From NCBI GenBank assembly GCA_047971485.1, contig JBKDZR010000080.1, positions 1-32,085 of the forward strand: 32,085 nt of DNA, read 5' to 3'. The translations under genes and the position numbers were made by a program. The notes below the pieces were generated by a model. That model ran no database searches, had not been told where the DNA came from, and saw only the letters and a program-made list of their open reading frames with translations. Shown here in pieces: positions 1-9,800 of the stretch. Position 1 is the stretch's first letter, and every line of letters begins with the position of its first letter. Origin of the DNA: JBKDZR01 sp047971485. GTDB lineage: Bacteria > Pseudomonadota > Alphaproteobacteria > Rhodobacterales > Rhodobacteraceae.

Positions 1-2
1 GG

Positions 3-56
3 CGCCTTTCCGGTGTTCGCTTGATGCGGATCGTTGAAGGTGGGGAACTTCCATGA
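3..56 (+). CDS. C-terminal tail of an upstream gene (partial)
   Basis: The frame beginning at base 3 is open to the left edge and ends at a TGA at 54-56. That stop overlaps the ATG of the next gene (53-55) in an ATGA arrangement, a common sign of translational coupling. Only about 17 residues are visible (ending MRIVEGGELP), too few to identify. In loci of this type the gene before a CpsD-like ATPase often encodes the chain-length determinant (Wzz/PCP), but nothing seen here proves that. A competing frame also stops at 22-24, so the assignment rests on the overlap alone. Confidence 0.35.
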   Translation, partial: RLSGVRLMRIVEGGELP

Positions 57-838
57 GTCGGGACAGTGCCAAGCCTCCCTTGATCGCTGCGGTCGAATTG
101 CCTTTTCCGTCCGATAATGTAGCGCCCAGAGGGGCGTGGAACCGGTTGCAGCCATTTTTGCCCGATATGCAGCATCTGGAACGGCAGCGGATCTTCTCGG
201 CGGCGCGGACAGATCCGATGTGCGGGGCGATTGACATGCTCCGCACGCGCTTGCGGCAGGTGCTGAGCGAACGGGGGTGGTCTCGTATTGGAATCACCTC
301 ACCCTCCAAGGGATGCGGCAAAACATTTCTGTCGTGCAACCTGTCCTTCAGTTTCTCAAGAGACAGTATTTTCAAAACGTTGCTTGTTGATCTTGATCTT
401 CGCAACCCCAGTGTTGCGAAAACCATGGGTCTGCTCAATCCCCCGGCATTTTCCGCAGTTGTCGATGATCCGGAGGCAATTATCGGCGGTATTGTCGGGG
501 TCGATCGGGGGTTGGCAGTCTGGGGCAATGCTGCGCCGATTTCCCACCCCGCCGAGACACTGCAGGATCCGGCGTTGCGTGTGACATTTGATCGGGTCTT
601 TGAAGCCCTGTCGCCAGATCTTGTTCTGTATGATTTGCCGCCGATCCTTGTTTGCGATGATGTCTTGGCCTTTCAGGATCAACTCGATGGGTTGTTGCTG
701 GTGGCGCGGGGCGGGGTGACCACGGCCCAGGATGTACGCGAGGTTGAGATGCTGACCGAAGGAAAATTGCCGCTTGTCGCCGTTGTGATGAACGAGGCCG
801 AGGATGGCCGGGCGGAAAGATATGCCGAGTATTACTAA
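53..838 (+). CDS. CpsD/CapB-like BY-kinase or exopolysaccharide P-loop ATPase
   Basis: This cytoplasmic ATPase is of the bacterial tyrosine-kinase family that works with a chain-length protein to control polysaccharide polymerisation and export. The 261-aa protein has a Walker A-like loop SPSKGCGKT (about residues 84-92), a Walker A' motif LLVDLDLRNP (about 109-118) and a Walker B-type LVLYDLPP (about 191-198), the trio typical of CpsD/Wzc kinase domains. The loop has Cys where many members have Glu (GEGK). The C-terminus ends RYAEYY, a very short tyrosine cluster that could be the autophosphorylation tail. No membrane segment is visible, so a separate membrane partner is expected, probably the gene cut at the left edge. 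The ATG overlaps that gene's stop and is preceded by a GGTGGGGA-type ribosome site. It is convergent with the next gene, 20 bases apart. Family assignment is secure; true kinase activity is inferred. Confidence 0.85.
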   Translation: MSRDSAKPPLIAAVELPFPSDNVAPRGAWNRLQPFLPDMQHLERQRIFSAARTDPMCGAIDMLRTRLRQVLSERGWSRIGITSPSKGCGKTFLSCNLSFSFSRDSIFKTLLVDLDLRNPSVAKTMGLLNPPAFSAVVDDPEAIIGGIVGVDRGLAVWGNAAPISHPAETLQDPALRVTFDRVFEALSPDLVLYDLPPILVCDDVLAFQDQLDGLLLVARGGVTTAQDVREVEMLTEGKLPLVAVVMNEAEDGRAERYAEYY

Positions 839-858
839 GGTTGCTTGGTCGGCCTGCT

Positions 859-1941
859 TTAGTAAAGTTCGGGGACGAAAGGCTGAAAATTTTCCTGAAG
901 AACGGCCTCATAGGCGTTGGCATCCTCGGGCCGCAAATGGCCTGCATAGATCTGCATCCAGTCGAGAAAAGTCATCTCTTTCCGGTTGCTGATTTTGCGA
1001 TAAGTAGTGGTGTTTTCCCAAAGGGTTATGGATTGTCCCTTGACCCAGTAGAAATCAGTTGAGCCGTAATCGACGGTGCCGAAATGGTCGCGGAAGGCTG
1101 CCCAGCTGTCGGCGAGCGTCCAGTCCACCTGGCGACCCTGATGCATCAGAAAGCGACTAGCCAGATAGCATTCGGGCGCGCCGTAACGGCATTGATCGCC
1201 AATCGGAACCTCAAGGTAGATCTTGCCACGGTCTTCTGGCCAATGGGAGGGAGGATTTTCGTCCTTCAGGGGCGGTGTCCAGTAGGCTAGCATGTCATCT
1301 GCGTGGCCAAAAATTGTTTGATCACTAAGGTGATAGAGCCCGAACTTCAAGCTTCCTTGGCCTATTCCGAAGATTCGGTGTTTCTGGGTGGCAGCGGCTT
1401 GTCCCGAGGGAGGGAGGCTTTTGGCCAACGCGGCAAGCCCGCCCATGACCTCGGGTTGATAAAGTCGCTGATCTGTCCGCGTTTTCAGAACCCATGTGGC
1501 GCCTTTTTCAACGGCCCTTTTTATTCCGGCGGCGGCGGTCGTTATCTGCATGTTGACATTGGCAAGGCCGGGATTGGCGGGCTTGTCGCTGAGCACCACC
1601 TCAACCCCTAGCCTGGTGATCTTGTCCAGGTGTTCCGCAGGGGTGTCCCGCCAGGTTGACAAGATCAACCGACACCCCGGCATCGCGGCGGCATAGATTT
1701 TCAGGGTTTCTGCGGTAAAGTCGTATTCCTCGGCGATCGGTCCCTGCATGAAGATGGCCATCGGTTCGCAACGCAGGACGGGCGCCGTCGAAAGAGGCGA
1801 GTTTGCTGGGCCGGTGCCCAGTTGATCCGCAGCTTTCGGGCGCGCCCGACTGGTGACGAAGAGTGGCCCGGCATGGGTTTGATGGGCCACGGCGCTGCGC
1901 ATGAGTCGGCGGGAAAATCTTGAAAGGAGAGAGCTTTTCAT
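859..1941 (-). CDS. WavE-like lipopolysaccharide/glycan synthesis protein
   Basis: This 360-aa protein resembles the WavE family of LPS-core/surface-glycan proteins, which are thought to act as glycosyltransferases. From about residue 61 it carries a nucleotide-sugar-enzyme-like start, AIFMQGPI, then RLILSTWRDTP, VVLSDKPANPGLANVN and VLKTRTDQRLYQP. The TRTD element is the probable counterpart of a DxD-type metal/sugar-nucleotide site, and DYGSTDFYWVKGQS lies near the end. The first 55-60 residues are Arg/Ser-rich and not conserved-looking, so the real start may be internal. I chose the ATG at 1941 over a GTG two codons earlier. No signal peptide is seen. It is transcribed against the rest of the locus and meets the ATPase gene tail to tail. 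The substrate sugar cannot be told from sequence. Confidence 0.7.
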   Translation of the reverse strand: MKSSLLSRFSRRLMRSAVAHQTHAGPLFVTSRARPKAADQLGTGPANSPLSTAPVLRCEPMAIFMQGPIAEEYDFTAETLKIYAAAMPGCRLILSTWRDTPAEHLDKITRLGVEVVLSDKPANPGLANVNMQITTAAAGIKRAVEKGATWVLKTRTDQRLYQPEVMGGLAALAKSLPPSGQAAATQKHRIFGIGQGSLKFGLYHLSDQTIFGHADDMLAYWTPPLKDENPPSHWPEDRGKIYLEVPIGDQCRYGAPECYLASRFLMHQGRQVDWTLADSWAAFRDHFGTVDYGSTDFYWVKGQSITLWENTTTYRKISNRKEMTFLDWMQIYAGHLRPEDANAYEAVLQENFQPFVPELY

Positions 1942-2262
1942 AGCCACTGGTTTGTCACCGTTTCTGATCGTTCAACATCTTTAGGGGCAGGCCCGGATTT
2001 TGGCGACCGTCAGATTGTCGAAAGCGTTTGCCAAGTGGAAACAATTTCGTGCGTTATGTGTTTTGCGCATGTCTGCTATCCGTCGGTTGTGGGGTTGTCT
2101 TTAGCAAGGGAGGATCAACAATCTGTATATTTTTCCGGGCTGCCCGCAGTGTGACTCATCGTCTGAGGCTGGCGTTGCCGGCAAGTCGGGGATTGCCTCG
2201 GCAAGTGGCTTGGTGTTGCAGGTGGGGAAAGCAACCGCCCATGGGGGGCCTATGATCGGATC
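1942..2262. other. Intergenic region between divergent wavE-like and wzy-like genes
   Basis: About 320 bases separate the divergent starts at 1941 and 2263. It should hold promoters for both genes. The bases are less GC-rich than the genes around them. Two closely spaced palindromes (2175-2204) are listed separately. A 75-codon frame from 2028 to 2255 has no ribosome site or recognisable product and is not called a gene. Confidence 0.5.
2175..2204. promoter_or_regulatory. Tandem TTGCC/GGCAA palindromes, candidate operator
   Basis: TTGCCGGCAA (2175-2184) is a perfect 10-base palindrome. TTGCC-TC-GGCAA (2193-2204) is the same pair of half-sites with a 2-base spacer. The centres are 19 bases apart, so both would face nearly the same side of the helix. 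They lie 59-88 bases before the wzy-like start, a sensible place for a dimeric regulator. No matching regulator gene is in the window, so this is a candidate only. Confidence 0.3.
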
Positions 2263-3684
2263 ATGCCCAACTCACTCGCTTATCTTGCCCTGATTTCGTG
2301 GCCGATCATTGGCCTCTCCTTCTTTGCGACGATGCCGACGGCGCGGGCGCTGCTGTGCACCTTGTTTGGCGGCTATCTGTTGCTTCCTCCGGTTGCCAAT
2401 ATCGACCCACCGCTGATTCCCACGCTGGACAAGTTCTCGATCACTAACCTGACCGTTCTGTTCGGATGTTTGTTCGTCGCGCGTGAGAAGTTTCGGTTGG
2501 GCTATGGCCTGCCGATCATCTTGCTGCTGTTGATAGCCTTTGTTGCCAGTCCGATCGTGACGGTGATCAACAACTCTGAACCACTGATTTTTCCCCGTGG
2601 CTTCGTGCCTGGCCTGCGCATGTATGATGCGATTTCCGCGCTGATGGCGCAGTGCATCACCATTATTCCGTTCTTTCTGGGCCGCTTTTACTTTGGCAGC
2701 GAAGCGGGACATCGCCAGATCCTGTTTGCCTTTATGGTCGCCGGGCTGGCCTATGCACTGCCGATGTTGGTCGAGATCCGGCTAAGCCCACAGCTGAACA
2801 TTTGGGTCTACGGGTTCTTCCAACATGAGTTCGGTCAGATGATGCGGGGCGGGGGGTTTCGCCCCATCGTTTTTCTGGATCACGGCTTGCTGGTCGCCCT
2901 TTTGGCGGCGTTTTCTGCAGCTTCAGCGGCGGGTCTGCGCCGTGATGGGGTGGTCGCGTCAAGGGCGATGCTGACCCTGACCATGGGGTTTCTCTATGTG
3001 ATGTTGGTGTTGTGCAAAAGCCTTGCTTCACTGCTTTATGGGACGTTTCTGTTGCCGGCGATCACCTTTCTCAAGGTCCGGCGCCAGATCCAGATCGCTG
3101 CTGTTTTCGCCTTGATTGCTCTTAGTTTTCCGGTGCTGCGGGGTAGTGGCTATGTGCCGGTAGATGCGATGCTGGAGCGGGCTGAAGCGGTTAGCGCCGA
3201 GCGCGCCCAGTCGCTTTGGTTTCGCTTCATGAACGAGGACAACCTGCTGGCCCGCGCGGCCGAAAAGCCAGCATTCGGCTGGGGGCTTTGGGGGCGCAAT
3301 CAGATTCGCGATCCCGTCACCGGGCATATGACTTCGGTCACGGATGGTCGTTGGGTCATCGTCATCGGGACCTGGGGGTGGCTGGGGTATCTGGCCGAGT
3401 TCGGCCTGCTGTGTGGGCCGTTGCTGATGCTGGCCTGGCGGGCGCGCAAATTGCCGGATGTCGCCTTGCCAACCTGTACCGGCGCGATGGCGCTGATCCT
3501 TGGCATCAATCTGGCCGACCTGTTGCCGAACGCGCCGCTTCGCCCCTATACGTGGTTGATGACAGGGGCGATTTTGGGGTTTGTGGAAAGGATTGCGAAC
3601 GCGCAGCCTGACCTGTCCGATCCGATCGAAACGTCCGATGCACCCCAGGCGGTTCCAAAGGCGCGGCGCAAGACGATCATATGA
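2263..3684 (+). CDS. Wzy/O-antigen-ligase-like polysaccharide polymerase, multi-pass membrane protein
   Basis: This 473-aa integral inner-membrane protein has many hydrophobic helices: starts near residues 5, 25 and 75, several between 120 and 310, and the last at about 375-395 and 410-440. It has one larger polar loop (about residues 315-370) holding WFRFMNEDN, KPAFGWGLWGRNQ and DGRWVIVIGTWG. The pattern of FGWG plus a conserved Arg/Trp loop before GWLGYLAEFGLL is typical of the Wzy_C/O-antigen ligase (RfaL/WaaL-like) superfamily. Proteins of this family polymerise or transfer undecaprenyl-linked glycans on the periplasmic face. No good Shine-Dalgarno is visible before the ATG. The C-terminal 25 residues are polar and basic (KARRKTII). 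It lies 196 bases before the PKS gene and may supply the polymerisation step for the same glycan. Polymerase and ligase cannot be separated by sequence alone. Confidence 0.78.
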   Translation: MPNSLAYLALISWPIIGLSFFATMPTARALLCTLFGGYLLLPPVANIDPPLIPTLDKFSITNLTVLFGCLFVAREKFRLGYGLPIILLLLIAFVASPIVTVINNSEPLIFPRGFVPGLRMYDAISALMAQCITIIPFFLGRFYFGSEAGHRQILFAFMVAGLAYALPMLVEIRLSPQLNIWVYGFFQHEFGQMMRGGGFRPIVFLDHGLLVALLAAFSAASAAGLRRDGVVASRAMLTLTMGFLYVMLVLCKSLASLLYGTFLLPAITFLKVRRQIQIAAVFALIALSFPVLRGSGYVPVDAMLERAEAVSAERAQSLWFRFMNEDNLLARAAEKPAFGWGLWGRNQIRDPVTGHMTSVTDGRWVIVIGTWGWLGYLAEFGLLCGPLLMLAWRARKLPDVALPTCTGAMALILGINLADLLPNAPLRPYTWLMTGAILGFVERIANAQPDLSDPIETSDAPQAVPKARRKTII

Positions 3685-3883
3685 TTCCAATGTACAAAGT
3701 GCTCCGCGACTCTGTTGGCAAGGTGCGCCGTTTTCAGGTAAGAATATAAGCTGAAATTATTTCGAATGCCTCGGACTGTTTGGCAGGGCCCTTAATATGT
3801 TCTGCACGGAACGATGCTCTATGTGGGGCAATTAGAGGCGTGGCTGGAAATATAACACGGGATCGGGTGCAGGTATCCAATTG
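3685..3883 (+). promoter_or_regulatory. Probable promoter region of the PKS-NRPS operon
   Basis: This 199-base AT-richer gap precedes the PKS. It contains an inverted repeat TTTCAG (3732-3737) / CTGAAA (3751-3756) and a perfect palindrome GAAATTATTTC (3753-3763) that overlaps its right arm. The AT-rich stretch at 3740-3763 is the likeliest promoter core. The polar four-gene operon downstream needs a promoter here or upstream of the wzy-like gene. No convincing -35/-10 pair could be fixed by eye. Confidence 0.3.
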
Positions 3884-6800
3884 ATGTCGGGAATTGAGCT
3901 AAACGATACAGATATTGCCATCGTCGGCATGGCGGCGCATCTTCCCGATGCACCGGATATCTCCGCATTCTGGGCCAATCTGCGCGACGGGGTTGAATCG
4001 ATCCGCCGGATCAGTTCCGAAGATCTGGCCCGCGCGGGTGAAACGCCAGACCGCCTGCATCATAAGGATTATGTTCCCGCTGCGGTTGTATTGGACGGAT
4101 TTGATGCGTTCGATGCCGATTTCTTCGGTCTCAGCCCGAAAGAAGCGGCCATTATGGATCCTCAGCATCGCCAGTTTCTGGAATGCGCCTGGGAAGCGCT
4201 GGAGAATGCCGGACACCCTCCGCAGAAATTTGCGGGGCCGATTGGCGTTTTCGCTGGGTGCGGAATGGGCAGCTATTTTTATTTTAATGTCTGCTCCAAT
4301 CCGGATCTGGTTGACGGTGTGGGCATGTTCCTTTTGCGCCATACGGGAAATGACAAGGATTTCCTGTCCACCCGCGTCAGTTATACCTTTGACCTGAAGG
4401 GGCCCAGCGTCAATGTTCAGACGGCGTGTTCGACATCCCTTGTTGCCCTGCATTACGGTTGCCAGGCCCTTTTGAAGGGCGAATGCGACATGGCGTTGGC
4501 GGGCGGTGTGACGATCGAATTACCCCATGGACGCGGATATATTTACAAAGATGGTGAAATCCTGTCGCCTGACGGCCATTGCCACGCTTTCGATCATCGT
4601 GCCGAAGGAACGATCTTTGGCAGTGGGGCAGGGGCAGTTGTGCTGCGGCGCCTGAAAGATGCCATTGCTGACGGCGATCATATCTGGGCGGTTGTCAAAG
4701 GGACGGCGATCAACAACGATGGCGCGTCCAAGGCCGGTTATCTGGCCCCCAGCGTCGATGGCCAGGCAACGGCAATTGCGGCGGCGCACCGTGCAGCAGG
4801 CATCAGTGCTGCGAGCATTGATTATGTGGAATGCCACGGCACCGGTACCTATTTGGGTGATCCGATTGAGGTGGCCGCCCTGACCGAAGCATTTCGCCAG
4901 ACCACGGAGGACACCGGATTTTGCCGGATCGGGTCGGTGAAGACCAATATTGGCCATCTCGATACGGCTGCGGGTGTTGCCAGTGTGATCAAGACCGCGC
5001 TGGCGCTGACCCATCGGCAAATCCCGCCCAGTCTGGGCTATGAGGCCCCGAACCCGGCGATTGATTTCGACAGCGGTCCGTTTCAGGTTAATGCTGCCCT
5101 GACGCCTTGGATCGCACGTTCCGGACCGCGCCGGGCGGGGGTCAATTCCCTTGGTGTCGGGGGGACCAATGCCCATGCCGTTCTGGAGGAAGCTCCGGCT
5201 CCGGTGCCTTCGGAAGAGTCCGACTGGCCGTTTCAGCTTTTGACCTTGTCGGCCCGCAACAAGGCCGCGCTTGATGCGGCGGCGGCGCAACTGGCCACTC
5301 ATCTGCGCACCCATCCGGATCAGCCGCTGGCCGATATCGCCTATACGCTGAAGGAAGGGCGTCATGAATTCGGTCTACGCCGGGTGGTCGTGGCTGAAAC
5401 CCATGAAGAGGCCGCTGACCTGCTGGAACGGAACGATCCGTATCGTGTTTTTACCCATGCGGTTCAGGGCGATGCCCCCGGGGTCGTGTTCATGTTTCCG
5501 GGGGGGGGCGCGCAATATGCCGGCATGGCGCGCGATCTCTATGATACGGAACCGACCTTTCGGGAATGGATGGACCGGGGGTTGGATCTGCTCAGCCCAC
5601 GACTCGATTACGATATCCGGGCGCTCTGGCTGCCGGAACCGGGGCAAGAGGCTGCGGCCGATGCCGCGCTGACGCGGCCATCGGTGCAACTGCCGCTGAT
5701 CATGATCGTCGAATATGCCCTGGCGCAACTCTGGATGTCCTGGGGGGTTCGTCCGTCGGCGCTGATCGGTCATTCGATGGGTGAGAATACGGCCGCCTGC
5801 CTGGCTGGTGTCCTGTCTTTCGAGGATTGCATCGGACTGGTTCATCTGCGCGGCACCCTGTTCGATGAGGTCGCGTCGGGGGGCATGCTGAGTGTGCCGT
5901 TGTCGCGAGAGGCTGTTGCCCCTTATCTGGATGCGGAGCTTGACATTGCGGCGGTCAATGCGGGGGATCTGACTGTGGTGTCGGGGCCGGCGGCGGCGCT
6001 GCGCGCGCTTGAGGCCCGGCTGCTGGCCGATGAGATAACGGCCCAGCGGATCCCCATCGACATTGCTGCCCATTCGCGGATGCTGGATCCCATCCTGACG
6101 CGCTTTGGGGACTATCTGCGGGGGATCCGGCTGCATCCGCCGCGTATCCCTATCGTGTCAAACAGGACAGGACAAATCCTGACCGATGCCGACGCGACCG
6201 ATCCCGACTATTGGGTCGGGCATTTGCGGAATACGGTGCTGTTTGCCGAAGGTATCTCGACGCTTGCTGAAACCAAAGGTCGCGTCTTTCTTGAGGTTGG
6301 CCCTGGTCGCGCGTTGACTTCGCTGGCGCAGGCCAATGGGGGGGTCGCGGCAGATCAGGTGATCGGCACCCTGCGTCATCCGCGCCATGAAATCGCCGAT
6401 GATGCCTATTTCCTGACCGTGATTGGCCGGCTCTGGGCCGCTGGCGTGCAGGTGGATTGGGACCAGATCTGGGGCGAGGCGAAACGCCTGCGGGTGCCCT
6501 TGCCGACCTATCCGTTCCGGCGCAGCCCCTATTTTATCGAACCGGGCAAGTCTGTCGCTACGGCGGCGTCTTCGCGTCTGATGCGATCAGAGGATATGGG
6601 AAGTTGGGGGTGGCGCCCGGCTTGGCGGCAGAGCATCCCGGATTGCATTGCCGACCTGGAAAGTGTCGGGCTTGACGGGGCCGACCCGGAAACCTGGCTC
6701 TTCTTTGCGGATGATGCGGGCTTGGCAACGTGGCTGATCACACGCTTGCGTGCCGCCGGGCACCGGGCGATCGAAGTCCGTCCCGGCGATGCCTTTCACC

Positions 6801-9800
6801 GGTCAGGGCCGGACAGCTATCTGGTATCGCCCGAAAGTTCGCGGGCCGATTATCAGGAACTGATCGATACGCTGGTCGCCGATGGGGTAACCGTGACCCG
6901 TGTTGTCCATCTTTGGGGTGTGACCCGGGACGAAAGTTTCCGACCAGGGTCGAGCTTTTTCAACCGCACGCAGGAACAGGGTTTTTACAGCCTGCTTTTC
7001 CTGGCGCAGGCGATTGGCGGGGCGGATTTGGCCCGGCCGCTTGATCTTCTGGTGATCAGCAATGGGGCCCTTCAGGTCCGTGATGAACCGGTGCCTTATC
7101 CCGAAAAGGCAACCTTGCTGGGGCCGGTTCAGGTCATCCCGCGCGAATTCGACGGGCTTACCTGCCGCATGGTCGATATCGATCTGCCTGAATCTGTTGG
7201 CCGGGGGATGCTGGGCCGTGCAAAAGTCCCGAATGCCGCATTGGAGGCATGTGCAGGGCGGCTGCTTGAGGAACTGCTGGCCACGCCCCGTTTTGAGATC
7301 AGCGCTTGGCGCCGCGGGCGGCGCTTTACCCGTGAAATGCGCCGGGTTCTTCTACCTGCCCCGGCGGATGTGGCCGGACTGCCGCTGCGCGAAGGGGGCA
7401 CCTATCTGATCACGGGTGGTTTCGGTGGCATCGGGATGACCATCGCCGAAATGCTGTGGCGTCAGGTAAAGGCGCGTCTGGTCTTGTTCGCGCGGAGTCC
7501 ACTGCCTGCGCGGGGCGACTGGGCCGATCATCTGCGGCGCAATGGGCCGCAGGATCCTGTGTCGCGGCGCATTGCGGCGGTGACACATCTTGAAGCGCTC
7601 GGGGCCGAGGTCTTGGTCCTGGCCGGGGACGTGTGTATCCGTGATGATGTTCTTGCCGCTGTCGAGGCCACGCACACGCGCTTTGGCCGGATTGATGGGG
7701 TCATCCATGCTGCTGGCGCGGTCCATGATGGCTTGATCATGACCAAGACCATGCCGGCTGTCGAAGACGTCTTTTCCCCCAAGATTCAGGGCACCCGCGT
7801 CCTGGCCGAAGTCATCCCGCCCGCCGATCTGGATTTTCTGGTCCTTTTTTCGTCAAGTTCGACGGTCACGGCCCCGGCAGGGCAGGTGGATTATGTTGCC
7901 GCCAACGCCTTTCTCAACGCTTTCGCCCAGGCCCGCACGGCCCGGGGCGAGCGGGTCCTGGCGATCAACTGGGGGATCTGGCGCGATGTCGGCATGGCGG
8001 CTGAGGCCCTGGCGGAAAGAACCGGCCAGGTCCCGGATATCCCTGTTACATCCGCCGATGTCCCCCTGCTGTCGGATGCCAGCTTTGACCGTGCCGGTAA
8101 CCGGGTTTTCACCGCCCGCTACACCGCCCGTGCCTTTTGGGTTTTGGATGAACATCGCACGATCGGGGGCGATGCGCTGTTGCCGGGCACCGGTTATCTC
8201 GAACTGGCGGCCGAGGCTTTGGCCGCCCATGGCGAGGTCGGGTCCTTCGAGATCCGCGATCTCTATTTCCTGCGCCCGCTGACCGTCGATGACATGGCGC
8301 CTTGTGACATGCGTGTCCGGTTGCGCCGAGACACGGCCGGCTATGTCTTTGAGGTGCAGTCGGCCTGCACGGTCGATGGACGCGCGGCTTGGGCGCGCAA
8401 TGCCGAGGCCAGTCTCGTGCTTGATCCGCCGCCCGTGCCGCCGGCGCTGGACCTTGGCGAGATCGCCGGGCGGTGCCCTCGGGTCGTCCGTGCAACGGAA
8501 AATGTGCCGCTTGTTTCCGCGCAAGAGGCCCATCTTGCCTTTGGTCCCCGCTGGCGGGTTCTGTCCAGCACGGCGTTTGGCAAGGACGAAGGGCTGGCTG
8601 AACTGCAATTGCCGGCGCCCTTCATCAGTGATCTGGCGGCAGGTTATCTGTTGCACCCGGCGCTGCTGGATCTGGCGACGGGCTGGGCGATGGATCTGAT
8701 CCCGGGTTATGATCCTGGCACGCTTTGGGTGCCTTTGTCCTATGGGTGCGTTCGGGTCCATGCGGCGCTGCCGGCGCGCCTGTTCAGCCATGTGCGCGTG
8801 TCCGGGCCTTCCGGTGATGGCGATAGTTTCGCGCGTTTCGATGTCACGCTGACCGACGCATCCGGCGCGATTTTTGTAGAGATCCGCGACTTCACCGTTC
8901 ACCGTTTGGCCGATGCGCGTTTTACCCGGCCTCAGCCGCCCCGCGCCGCCGATGTTGAATTCGACGATAGCTCCGGCGATGCAACCGCCCCTCTGTCGCC
9001 AAGCGAGGAACGGTTGCAGCATAACCTTTCTCAGGGGATCCGCGCGGCCGAAGGCGGCGAGGCGTTCCTGCGGGCTTTGGCCACGGGCCTGCCGCAGGTG
9101 GTGGTGTCATCTCTCGATCTGCCGGGGCTGATTGCGCAGACGGCGGAAGATCCGCAAGACGCAGCGGGGCAGGGCCAGAAATTCGACCGCCCCGAACTTG
9201 ACAGCGCTTACGTTGCTCCAACAACCGATGTGGAACGCCAGCTCGTTGCGTTTTGGGAGGAATTGCTGGGTGTTGATCAGGTCGGCATTGAGGACAGTTT
9301 CTTTGATCTGGGCGGTCATTCCCTGATCGCCGTCAGGCTGTTCACCATGATCAAGAAGGCCTACAAGATCGAATTTCCGATTTCCGTCCTGTTCGAGGCG
9401 CCGACGATCGCCAAATGCGCTGCCCTGATCGCCGCGCGGACCGGGATATCCGGGGGTGCGGCATCGGCAGAGGGGACGGCTTCTCAACCAGGGCCGGCCC
9501 CACGCCGTTTTCGTCATCTTGTGCCGATGCATCAGGGGGAAGGCGGATCAAAGCCTCCGTTTTTCATGGCGGCAGGCATGTTCGGCAACGTTCTGAACCT
9601 ACGCTATCTGGCCTATCTTGTCGGCACCGATCGGCCCTTTTACGGGCTTCAGGCCCGGGGGCTGCTGGATGGGGATGACCCCCATCCGGATTTCCCCAGT
9701 ACGGCAGCGGATTACATTCGTGAAATGCGTGCCGTACAGCCTGAGGGCCCCTATTATATTGGTGGCTATTCGGGGGGGGGGATCACTGCTTATGAAATTG

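Noticed and set aside
2028..2255. 75-codon frame in the wavE-wzy gap
   Set aside because: No Shine-Dalgarno, Cys-rich translation with no relation to any family, and it contains the palindromes.
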